Origin: Nostoc sp. CHAB 5834
GTDB taxonomy: Bacteria; Cyanobacteriota; Cyanobacteriia; Cyanobacteriales; Nostocaceae
DNA length: 5,241 nucleotides
Reading direction: 5' to 3'
Assembly (NCBI GenBank): GCA_020829485.1
Contig: JAIVFU010000290.1
Location: forward strand, 1 to 5,241
In this document: piece by piece, positions 1 to 4,468 of the stretch
Numbering within the stretch: the stretch's first letter is position 1
How the letters are laid out: each line of letters begins with the position of its first letter
The notes under the pieces: generated by a model
Database searches by the model: none
What the model saw: the letters and a program-made list of their open reading frames with translations, nothing else
What the model was told of the DNA's origin: nothing
Translations under genes and position numbers: made by a program

Positions 1-258
1 TATCAGATCAGTGTATCAGACTTGTTGGAGTTACGCGCCACTGATGAGCAAAAGGCGCAGGGTTTGGACCTAGCCGACTTCTTACTGATGCCTGACACGA
101 CCCGCCCCCGTTGGGTAGTTGAGGGACAAACGATATACGGCGAATACCTGACCACCCAACCCACCGACAGTTACCCCGCTGAATGGGACGCGCCAAACGC
201 GCCGGATGCCAGACCAACAATCAAGCCGCTTACACTACCAGTACGGCTCACTATTTAA
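1..258 (+). CDS. Partial small protein, C-terminal part only; possible member of the local small-protein array
   Basis: The frame is open from base 1 and ends at TAA 256-258, so the start lies upstream of the window. The visible 85 residues are acidic to neutral, with no signal peptide or membrane segment. The first part reads SDLLELRATDEQ, then LDLADFL, then a short hydrophobic strand PRWVVEG, and it ends in a proline-rich tail. The block ELR...D...G...DFL followed by a hydrophobic strand can be lined up by eye with the C-terminal part of the gene at 889-1365 (IELRCRDYS...GDLRRYF...FVVLLF) and with the gene at 1362-1619 (DEQGRKL...GEFL). It may therefore be another member of that family, which is an inference from a weak match. 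A TTG at 22 could in principle start a 78-residue protein, but continuation from upstream is more natural. It precedes the next gene by 19 nt in the same direction. Function unknown. Confidence 0.6.
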   Translation, partial: YQISVSDLLELRATDEQKAQGLDLADFLLMPDTTRPRWVVEGQTIYGEYLTTQPTDSYPAEWDAPNAPDARPTIKPLTLPVRLTI

Positions 259-277
259 CCTCTATTTTAGAGAAACT

Positions 278-610
278 ATGAAGTTTGAAAAAGGACGCGA
301 AAAAACAGGAGGACGTGAAGCCGGAACACCAAATAAAGCGGCTAAAGAATTACGGCAACAATTACAGGCCATTGTTCAAACGTCATTAGATGAGTTACCC
401 GATACGTTAGCCCAAATGGAGTCTACCGACCGGGCAAGGTTGCTCACCGCTTTGTTGCCTTACGTCATGCCCAAGTTAAACAGCGTTGAGCTTCGGGCCG
501 AAGCGAAAGAGGATGAGCCAAAGAAAGGATTACCACCCTGGCTTGGTGTAGCAGCAACGCAAAAGAAATCAACGATTCATCTTGAAAACGAACAACACAA
601 TGGTATTTGA
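278..610 (+). CDS. GREKTGGR-motif protein, first of two tandem paralogs (small-terminase-like N-terminus)
   Basis: This 110-residue soluble protein starts MKFEKGREKTGGREAGTPNK. A basic, glycine-rich N-terminus of the form KGR.KTGGR..GT.NK is typical of short proteins found in Bacteroidota phages and mobile elements, and resembles the N-terminal region of some phage terminase small subunits. That link is from memory of the motif, not a search. Residues about 21-75 look mostly helical (KELRQQLQAIVQTSLDEL, then DRARLLTALLPYVMPK), followed by a charged, lysine-rich tail. The ATG at 278 is chosen because the next gene begins with the same motif at its own ATG; the open frame extends to 206 but the extra residues look non-conserved. 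Its last 11 bases overlap the start of the paralog, which suggests coupled translation. A DNA-binding or packaging role is possible but not shown. Confidence 0.8.
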   Translation: MKFEKGREKTGGREAGTPNKAAKELRQQLQAIVQTSLDELPDTLAQMESTDRARLLTALLPYVMPKLNSVELRAEAKEDEPKKGLPPWLGVAATQKKSTIHLENEQHNGI

Positions 611-884
611 AAAGGGACGAGAAAAGACAGGGGGACGTAAACCCGGTAGCACCAACAAAGTAACCACCGATTTAAAGAGCCGGATAAGCGCGTTGATAGA
701 TCAGCAGTTTGACGCAATTACAGCCGACCTCAACGAATTGGAGCCGAAAGACCGCGTAGCGGCCTATATGAAGTTTATGGAATATGTACTACCCAAACAG
801 CGTGAACAGAAAATAGACCTGTCAACGCTCACTGATGAGCAGGTAGACGAACTATTAAACAAAGCACTTACCAAACTTGACTAA
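600..884 (+). CDS. GREKTGGR-motif protein, second tandem paralog (small-terminase-like)
   Basis: This 94-residue protein starts MVFEKGREKTGGRKPGSTNK, nearly identical over its first 13 residues to the gene just upstream. The rest is more diverged but keeps the same plan: a helical stretch (DLKSRISALIDQQFDAI), then DRVAAYMKFMEYVLPK, which aligns with DRARLLTALLPYVMPK in the paralog. The C-terminus, IDLSTLTDEQVDELLNKAL, is a short predicted helix preceded by a TDEQ cap, a type of ending I associate with phage small-terminase-like proteins. The ATG at 600 lies inside the previous gene (11-nt overlap). A TTG at 582 is possible but is not supported by the paralog alignment. The pair looks like a tandem duplication followed by divergence. 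It is 4 nt upstream of the next gene, so they are probably cotranscribed. Function unproven. Confidence 0.82.
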   Translation: MVFEKGREKTGGRKPGSTNKVTTDLKSRISALIDQQFDAITADLNELEPKDRVAAYMKFMEYVLPKQREQKIDLSTLTDEQVDELLNKALTKLD

Positions 885-888
885 TACT

Positions 889-1365
889 ATGAAACGAAGC
901 CAACGAGTGACCATACTACAGGAAGCCTTGCAGGGAAAGACCGGACAACTTCACCAGCTACACCAGCAAAGGAGCGAAAAGGCTATGCCCTACCTAGAAG
1001 CACATGGGATAATTGATTACGGGCAATGCCCGCCGATGCTTTTAGACTTGCCGATTTACTACGGAGAGGTCGATGAGAAGTTTCATCAGACAACATTGGG
1101 CCAATGGATGACCAAGCCCAACAGCGAACGGACTACCGATGTCTGTGGATTCATAGATATGCCCGATAGCCAGTACGACACTCTTCCATTGTCATTCATT
1201 GAGCTACGATGCCGGGACTACTCAAAAACGCTTATACAAGGGGGGACAATTGGCGACTTGCGCCGGTATTTCAGCCAGTGTACAGCATCCGTAAACGAAC
1301 CCTTTGTTGTCCTGCTTTTCAAAACTAACCTCACCCGCTACACTAGTAAATTCAACCCAGCATGA
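889..1365 (+). CDS. Array protein 1: unknown 158-residue protein with the shared MKR N-terminal segment
   Basis: I do not recognise this protein. It starts MKRSQRVTILQEALQGKTGQ, an amphipathic helix plus G that matches the starts of the genes at 1362, 1616, 3782 and 4042. It is the longest member of the group. The middle contains aromatic and acidic stretches (LPIYYGEVDEKFHQ, CGFIDMPDSQYD), and the C-terminal part has strand-helix-strand character: SFIELRCRDYS, then GTIGDLRRYF, then PFVVLLFKTN. There is no signal peptide, membrane segment or visible catalytic motif. ATG 889 is preferred over an in-frame TTG at 877 because the TTG falls inside the previous gene and adds residues absent from the paralogs. 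The previous gene stops 4 nt upstream, and the next gene starts inside its stop codon (ATGA), which points to one operon with coupled translation. Confidence 0.75.
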   Translation: MKRSQRVTILQEALQGKTGQLHQLHQQRSEKAMPYLEAHGIIDYGQCPPMLLDLPIYYGEVDEKFHQTTLGQWMTKPNSERTTDVCGFIDMPDSQYDTLPLSFIELRCRDYSKTLIQGGTIGDLRRYFSQCTASVNEPFVVLLFKTNLTRYTSKFNPA

Positions 1366-1619
1366 AACGAGCCCAAAAGATTGACCTGCTTACTAAAGTG
1401 GTAAACGGGCAAGCAAACTTACATGACTTAAAGCGGCTACAAAATCAGCAAGCCCCTTGCTTCATGGTCGTTACAGACAACGGCAAACCAAAACTAACTG
1501 ATTTAGTGCATACAAGGCTTGCTGATGAGCAGGGCCGTAAGCTTGTGCCGTACGGTGAGTTCCTGAAAAATCCAATCGTCTACGGTAGCTTTTGTATTAC
1601 AGAAGATCAACAGCTATGA
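1362..1619 (+). CDS. Array protein 2: unknown 85-residue protein with the shared MKR N-terminal segment
   Basis: Function unknown. The first 30 or so residues (MKRAQKIDLLTKVVNGQANL, then HDLKRLQNQQAP) give the clearest version of the segment shared by the array: a basic start, an LL.K.. helix, a glycine, a second short helix and a proline. A hydrophobic strand follows (CFMVVTDNG), then a region with ADEQGRKLVPYGEFL, and a last strand (IVYGSFCI). This order resembles a small alpha-beta domain, which is an inference from the pattern of hydrophobic residues. The ATG overlaps the stop of the previous gene by 4 nt, and the last 4 nt overlap the next ATG, so both ends are fixed by ATGA junctions. 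It is probably translated from the same mRNA as its neighbours. Confidence 0.75.
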   Translation: MKRAQKIDLLTKVVNGQANLHDLKRLQNQQAPCFMVVTDNGKPKLTDLVHTRLADEQGRKLVPYGEFLKNPIVYGSFCITEDQQL

Positions 1620-1900
1620 ACCGAGCCGCAAAAGTTTCCCTGCTTACGAAGGTGTTGAAGGAGGGGACAAGCCAGATGAACCGCCAACGGCTACAACAGG
1701 CAATCGAGAACGCCCCGCGGTCGCTGATATTGATTGATGACCTGGACTTTGAGCCGGGCCAATTTATAACCGATGATGACCCGGTATCATTTAAAGATAG
1801 GAGTAAGGAACATACGATGACGTTATATGAAGCTCACCAGTATGCCCGCCGTTATCAAATCCGAACGCTTATCGTTTTACCCGCCAAACGAAGCCCCTAA
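1616..1900 (+). CDS. Array protein 3: unknown 94-residue protein with the shared N-terminal segment
   Basis: Function unknown. It starts MNRAAKVSLLTKVLKEGTSQ, and the SLLTKVL core is almost the same as DLLTKVV in the gene before it, so the two are likely duplicates. After the second helix and a proline comes a strand (SLILIDDLDF), an acidic loop with several aspartates (FITDDDPVSF), a helix (LYEAHQYARRY) and a final strand (IRTLIVLPAK). The frame is open back to 1592, but the ATG at 1616 is chosen because it matches the paralog starts and forms an ATGA overlap with the preceding stop. It is the last gene of the left-hand run. The next gene is convergent and ends 45 nt away, with no convincing terminator between. 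Confidence 0.75.
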   Translation: MNRAAKVSLLTKVLKEGTSQMNRQRLQQAIENAPRSLILIDDLDFEPGQFITDDDPVSFKDRSKEHTMTLYEAHQYARRYQIRTLIVLPAKRSP

Positions 1901-1945
1901 TGTTTCGGACCATTTTGACGGCTTTAATTGCTTAGCAATAATTCC

Positions 1946-2353
1946 CTAAAATAGCTCGCAAGCCGAACTAACAAGCATATCCCCAACTGATTCGGGTGAT
2001 GCATATGTCCACTCTACTGTATACTCAGGATAATTATATGTTTCAACAGTTTTTCCTTGTGCTGAGTACGAGGTGGACCCTAGAACTTTTAACTTTCTCT
2101 CATTGCATTCAAACTCATAAAGCAACACCTGATGTCCACCTCTATATGTTATAATCTTCCCATTTTTCTTAGATGTAAAAGTATGGCCTTGGCGCTTAAC
2201 CCATACTTTTTTGGTGTAAGAGTTAGATACACTAGAACTACGCATGAAGAAACTACTTTTATCAACCGAATCGCCTACATAAATCCAGTCGTCTGTTTTA
2301 GCTGAAGGAGGTGTAGAGCCTAAGCACAAGAGTAATAATAATTGGAAAAACAT
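1946..2353 (-). CDS. Exported protein resembling the surface-adhesin protein E family
   Basis: This 135-residue protein begins with a short uncharged hydrophobic stretch (MFFQLLLLLCLGS) and a small-residue region ending near residue 18, a likely signal peptide. C10 is not in a good lipobox, so a lipoprotein is less likely. The mature part starts DDWIYVGDS and continues with SSFFMRSSSV, KKVWVKR, LLYEFECNERKLKVLGS and YSAQGKTVE, then W..ASPESVGDMLVSSAC. The order W-y-vg, vW.k, eydC..rk, Y...G..v, PeSvg....C is what I recall for the surface-adhesin protein E-like domain, where the two late cysteines (C83 and C132 here) could pair. The length suits a single-domain member. It probably acts outside the cytoplasm, but adhesion should not be assumed. 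It is the only non-IS gene on this strand, looks AT-richer than the left-hand run, and has an insertion sequence just upstream of its promoter region. Confidence 0.8.
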   Translation of the reverse strand: MFFQLLLLLCLGSTPPSAKTDDWIYVGDSVDKSSFFMRSSSVSNSYTKKVWVKRQGHTFTSKKNGKIITYRGGHQVLLYEFECNERKLKVLGSTSYSAQGKTVETYNYPEYTVEWTYASPESVGDMLVSSACELF

Positions 2354-2394
2354 ATGACCGAAGTACAGAAAATGATGTGAAGAAATGTTTTTAT

Positions 2395-2402
2395 CAAATG
2401 TA
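2395..2402 (-). promoter_or_regulatory. Candidate -7 promoter element of the exported-protein gene
   Basis: The minus strand reads TACATTTG here, a full match to the Bacteroidota -7 consensus TAnnTTTG, 41 bp before the start codon at 2353. No clear TTTG -33 element is seen at the expected distance, and that position now lies inside the insertion sequence, whose edge is only 14 bp upstream of this motif. An eight-base motif with two free positions can occur by chance; the fitting distance and orientation raise the odds. Confidence 0.45.
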
Positions 2403-2412
2403 AGAAATGATC

Positions 2413-2416
2413 ATAT
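2413..2416. repeat. Left copy of the 4-bp target-site duplication (ATAT)
   Basis: ATAT directly precedes the TGTC that opens the insertion sequence. The same four bases directly follow the element at 3704-3707. Four base pairs is a normal duplication length for the IS3 family. The repeat is AT-only, so by itself it could be chance; together with the inverted-repeat ends it defines the insertion point well. Confidence 0.7.
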
Positions 2417-2443
2417 TGTCTTAGCCCCCTGAATGACTGGACA
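2417..2443 (+). repeat. Left terminal inverted repeat of the IS3 element
   Basis: This 27-bp end pairs with 3678-3703. The outer 14 bases match the other end except for one C/G difference at position 4, and the inner ACTGGACA block is identical. Between them lies a short stretch with mismatches and a one-base indel. It is the expected transposase binding and cleavage site. Confidence 0.88.
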
Positions 2444-2483
2444 AAATTGTAAAAACAGTTTAGTCCTTTTACATTCAAATACC

Positions 2484-2795
2484 ATGAGCAGAGCAAGGCG
2501 GAGTTTTACTCCCGAAGACCGCTATTCCATCGTCCAGGAAGCCATCCGGGACGGCCATGCCGAGACTTCCCGCAAGTACAATTTATCCCCTTCGTTGCTG
2601 CGCAGGTGGCGATTAAAATATTTAAGCAAAGGCAAAGAAGGTCTGAAAGATTCCTATGCACGCATCGATCCCCAACTGCGAATACTCGAAGAGGAAAACG
2701 AACGCCTGAAGCGAATTGTGGCAAAACAGGCTCTTGAACTGGAAATCAAAAGTGAATTGCTAAAAAAAACGCCTATCCACTCCAGGAGAAGCTAA
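2484..2795 (+). CDS. IS3-family transposase OrfA (helix-turn-helix, leucine zipper)
   Basis: OrfA is the 103-residue DNA-binding and regulatory part of the IS3 transposase. Residues about 7-45 (RSFTPEDRYSIVQEAIRDG, then SRKYNLSPSLLRRWRLKY) form the HTH_Tnp_1-type helix-turn-helix that binds the IS ends. Residues about 64-94 (LRILEEENERLKRIVAKQ and onwards) form a leucine-zipper coiled coil for oligomerisation. The ATG at 2484 gives the usual OrfA N-terminus; the open frame runs back to an ATG at 2433 inside the inverted repeat, but those residues are not typical. At the end of the zipper the codons K-K lie on an A-run. Ribosomes that slip back one base there join OrfA to OrfB and make the full transposase; those that do not stop at TAA 2793-2795. 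OrfA alone commonly limits transposition in this family. Confidence 0.92.
   Translation: MSRARRSFTPEDRYSIVQEAIRDGHAETSRKYNLSPSLLRRWRLKYLSKGKEGLKDSYARIDPQLRILEEENERLKRIVAKQALELEIKSELLKKTPIHSRRS
2762..2769 (+). other. Programmed -1 frameshift site (A8 run) joining orfA and orfB
   Basis: Eight adenines follow CT in the orfA frame (CTA AAA AAA ACG). This contains the slippery form A AAA AAA. After a -1 slip, translation continues AAC GCC TAT with no stop through to the orfB ATG at 2801, adding NAYPLQEKLNL between the two proteins. The fusion would be about 401 residues, the normal size of an IS3-family OrfAB transposase. A stimulatory structure downstream was not worked out. Confidence 0.8.
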
Positions 2796-2800
2796 ACCTC

Positions 2801-3688
2801 ATGAAACAGTTCGAAAGACAAGTAAGTCGTACCCTGTTATGCCAATGGCTTGGCGTGCCTCGGAGCGTGTCTTACTACCAACCTCAGTCAGGTAGGCCTG
2901 GGGCACGGCCCAGCCAGGCGACGATGAAACTGGATGGGTCTTGGGTAGACAATCAACTTGTAGTGAGTAGTATACAGCAGTTACTGGATGTTGAGTTTAA
3001 TGCCCTCGGCTACGAATACATCACGTATGAGTTGAAAAAAGAATATTTGATCAACAAGAAAAAGGTGTATCGGCTAATGAAGGAACATAATTTGCTCTTA
3101 GGTAAAGTGATCCGACCGACGGGCAAACGGGAGTTCGTCAAATTCAGACGAATTGAAGCGACCAAGCCTTTGGAATACCTGTGCTGGGACATCAAATATG
3201 TCTGGGTACAGGGGGAACGAAGGAATTACTATCTGTTGAGCGTCATTGATGTTTATAGCCGCAAGATTCTGGACTGGCTGTTCCAAAGCAGTGTTCGTCA
3301 AATCGACCTAATCAATCTTTTCCGACGAATAAACCGGAATCATGAACTGAAAGGCGTCATTTTACGAAATGATAATGGCAGTCAATTCATTGCTCATTCG
3401 GTACGTAATTTTTTGAAAAGCTCAGAGATCAAGCAGGAATTCACGCACGTAGCCACTCCTGAAGAGAACTCGTATATTGAAGCTTTTCACAGTATTCTGG
3501 AACATGATGTCATCGAACGAAATGAGTTTGCCAGCTATTACGAAGCCAAAAAAATGCTAGGCCGTTATTTTTCCCATTACAACCAGCATCGGCTACACCG
3601 TTCGATTGGCTTCATAACACCTCAGCAGAAATGGGAAGAAGCACAAGTAGTTTACGACACAACCTTTTCAGAAAATCTGTCCAGTTAA
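2801..3688 (+). CDS. IS3-family transposase OrfB (DDE catalytic subunit)
   Basis: OrfB is the 295-residue catalytic part of the IS3 transposase, which cuts and joins DNA strands at the IS ends. Residues about 65-98 (LGYEYITYELKKEY, then VYRLMKEHNLL) match the HTH_21 region that precedes the integrase core. The RNase H-like core shows D130 (CWDIKYVW), D191 (RNDNGSQF) and E227 (SYIEAFHS), with exactly 35 residues between D191 and E227, the D-D(35)E spacing of this family. The C-terminal YNQHRLHRSIGFITPQQKW is the usual rve_3-type ending. No key residue is missing. The ATG at 2801 has AGGAG 12 nt upstream (2784-2788) and could allow separate translation, but the frame is open back to the A-run, so the working product is probably the OrfAB fusion. 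The stop lies inside the right inverted repeat. Confidence 0.95.
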   Translation: MKQFERQVSRTLLCQWLGVPRSVSYYQPQSGRPGARPSQATMKLDGSWVDNQLVVSSIQQLLDVEFNALGYEYITYELKKEYLINKKKVYRLMKEHNLLLGKVIRPTGKREFVKFRRIEATKPLEYLCWDIKYVWVQGERRNYYLLSVIDVYSRKILDWLFQSSVRQIDLINLFRRINRNHELKGVILRNDNGSQFIAHSVRNFLKSSEIKQEFTHVATPEENSYIEAFHSILEHDVIERNEFASYYEAKKMLGRYFSHYNQHRLHRSIGFITPQQKWEEAQVVYDTTFSENLSS

Positions 3689-3703
3689 TAGGGGGCTAAC
3701 ACA
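3678..3703 (-). repeat. Right terminal inverted repeat of the IS3 element
   Basis: Read on the minus strand from 3703 this is TGTGTTAGCCCCCT, then ATTA, then ACTGGACA, matching the left end at 2417-2443 with a few changes and a one-base deletion. The orfB stop codon is inside it, as is common in compact IS elements. Confidence 0.88.
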
Positions 3704-3707
3704 ATAT
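3704..3707. repeat. Right copy of the 4-bp target-site duplication (ATAT)
   Basis: ATAT directly after the right end of the element repeats the four bases directly before its left end (2413-2416). Removing the element and one copy restores a continuous intergenic region between the minus-strand exported-protein gene and the plus-strand gene at 3782. Confidence 0.7.
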
Positions 3708-3781
3708 AAGGTGTTTCACTTCGAATCATGGATTTTGTAAACGGTATGTTTTATGCCATTTGAAGAATAAGCCACATAGTT

Positions 3782-4033
3782 ATGTATACAGCAGACAAAC
3801 GTACAGCCAATCTAGCTTTACTTTCTAAGATTATCGAAGGGACATTAAATGCAAGAGACATTGACGATCTACGCAAGAGCCGTGAACCAATTTACTTAAC
3901 GTTCAATTTGGGGGACGATGACGAACCGCAAGAGCCTACAGACCCTACCTATCACATTGAGATTTCCGATAACTGGAAAACAGTGAGACGGTACAATCAA
4001 TATGCTGATGGACGAATTGAGGAACTAGACTAA
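3782..4033 (+). CDS. Array protein 4: unknown 83-residue acidic protein with the shared N-terminal segment
   Basis: Function unknown. After MYTADKR it reads TANLALLSKIIEGTLNARDI, which lines up with the LLTKVV.G segment of the genes at 1362 and 1616 (LL.K...G, then a second helix with L and a proline). A strand (IYLTFNLG) and a very acidic loop (DDDEPQEPTD) follow, then a second strand (YHIEISDNW) and a polar tail ending in ELD. There is no signal peptide or membrane segment. It begins 75 nt after the insertion sequence and ends 8 nt before the next array member, with which it is likely cotranscribed. No clear promoter was found between the IS and the start. A native promoter may have been separated from it by the insertion, or it may be read from the IS. 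Confidence 0.7.
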   Translation: MYTADKRTANLALLSKIIEGTLNARDIDDLRKSREPIYLTFNLGDDDEPQEPTDPTYHIEISDNWKTVRRYNQYADGRIEELD

Positions 4034-4041
4034 CGCCAATG

Positions 4042-4326
4042 ATGAAACGAAGCGACCTCAACACAAAACGGCAACTACTCGCCAACTTCTTTGAAGGCAA
4101 AAAGAAAGACCTACGCTTGTACCGATTTCAACGTAAACAGCAAGAGTCAAATATCAGATGGATTATTGATGCACGAGCTACAGACGGTACGATTAAGGCA
4201 GTTGACAAGCAAGGCAACTCAATCTTGATGAGTGAGCAGGATTTAGAGCAATTAGCCCCCCGCCCGGCCATTTGGATAATTGTTAGTCACTCAGGCGGTA
4301 TAACGCCACCCAGTGTTGATGAGTGA
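4042..4326 (+). CDS. Array protein 5: unknown 94-residue protein with the shared MKR N-terminal segment
   Basis: Function unknown. It starts MKRSDLNTKRQLLANFFEGK, another version of the array N-terminal segment (basic start, LL helix, G, second basic helix). A strand (IRWIIDARA), a small turn region (TDGTIKAVDKQGNS), a helix (MSEQDLEQL) and a final strand (AIWIIVSHSG) follow, the same order of elements seen in the genes at 1362 and 1616. Two ATGs are adjacent (4039 and 4042); the second gives the MKR start found in the paralogs, and either is possible. Its first 12 bases, ATGAAACGAAGC, are identical to the start of the gene at 889. A short ORF overlaps its last 8 bases. It is strongly basic in the first 35 residues, which might allow nucleic-acid contact, but this is speculative. 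Confidence 0.75.
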   Translation: MKRSDLNTKRQLLANFFEGKKKDLRLYRFQRKQQESNIRWIIDARATDGTIKAVDKQGNSILMSEQDLEQLAPRPAIWIIVSHSGGITPPSVDE

Positions 4327-4411
4327 GAACAAGTATCTATGTGCAGATTACACCTTTTATGTGGTCAAAGTGCATAACCTCAAACCTCTGTTCGTGAAGT
4401 ACAACAGTTAA
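4319..4411 (+). CDS. Possible 30-residue small protein overlapping the end of array protein 5
   Basis: The ATG at 4319 opens a frame that overlaps the previous stop by 8 nt and ends at TAA 4409-4411. The product reads MSENKYLCADYTFYVV, then KVHNLKPLFVKYNS: a short, basic peptide with alternating hydrophobic residues as in beta strands. The overlapping start resembles the packed junctions elsewhere in the array, which is the main reason to list it. Against it are its small size, the absence of a recognisable ribosome binding site and no known relative. It could also be a remnant of a longer array member. Confidence 0.35.
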   Translation: MSENKYLCADYTFYVVKVHNLKPLFVKYNS

Positions 4412-4419
4412 GGACAGGC

Positions 4420-4427
4420 TACTTTTG
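4420..4427 (+). promoter_or_regulatory. Candidate -7 promoter element of the TIR gene
   Basis: TACTTTTG fully matches the Bacteroidota -7 consensus TAnnTTTG and ends 41 bp before the TIR start codon, the same distance as the candidate for the exported-protein gene. The -33 element is not clear: the nearest candidate, TTCG about 25 bp upstream, is a poor fit. Just downstream lies a small inverted repeat, CGTAT-N5-ATACG (4431-4445), near the expected transcription start, which could be a regulator site. A separate promoter would let the TIR gene be expressed apart from the small genes before it. Confidence 0.45.
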
Positions 4428-4468
4428 CTTCGTATGTATGATACGTTATCAAATAAATAATCAAGTCA

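Larger units (their letters stand above)
2417..3703 (+). mobile_element. Complete IS3-family insertion sequence, 1287 bp
   Basis: The element starts TGTCTTAGCCCCCT and ends with the reverse complement of TGTGTTAGCCCCCT, so it has the TG...CA ends seen in many IS3-family members. The imperfect terminal inverted repeats are 26-27 bp. An ATAT duplication flanks it. It carries orfA (helix-turn-helix protein) and orfB (DDE transposase) in the -1 frame relative to each other, with an A-run frameshift site between them. All parts are intact, so it is probably active or recently inserted. It moves by the copy-out-paste-in route through a circular intermediate, as known for the family. It lies between the divergent exported-protein gene and the small array gene at 3782. 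The exact IS name and subgroup cannot be given without a search. Confidence 0.93.

Noticed and set aside
8..220. Minus-strand open frame of 70 codons
   Set aside because: It lies opposite the truncated first gene and the product is rich in R, P, W and G, typical of an antisense shadow. No start context or partner supports it.
206..277. Longer start at 206 for the first GREKTGGR gene
   Set aside because: It would overlap the preceding gene by 53 nt and add residues not found in the paralog, which starts right at the motif.
41..1531. The 10-mer CTGATGAGCA at 41, 832 and 1522 as a repeated signal
   Set aside because: All three copies are in frame and encode (T/A)DEQ in coding sequence, so protein composition and codon use explain them; spacing is irregular and no longer match surrounds them.
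1927..1939. Hairpin ATTGC-TTA-GCAAT between the convergent genes, as a possible bidirectional terminator
   Set aside because: The stem is only 5 bp, AT-rich, and has no T-run after it on either strand, so it does not qualify as an intrinsic terminator.
2506..2724. Minus-strand open frame inside orfA
   Set aside because: It is fully opposite a well-supported transposase gene, and the product has scattered cysteines and no recognisable pattern.
3010..3301. Two overlapping minus-strand open frames inside orfB
   Set aside because: Both lie opposite the conserved DDE core, which explains the sequence; antisense ORFs in IS elements of this kind are usually not genes.
3745..3752. TATGTTTT upstream of the gene at 3782 as a promoter -7 element
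   Set aside because: It misses the final G of TAnnTTTG, and the only nearby upstream TTTTG is far too close to act as a -33 element.
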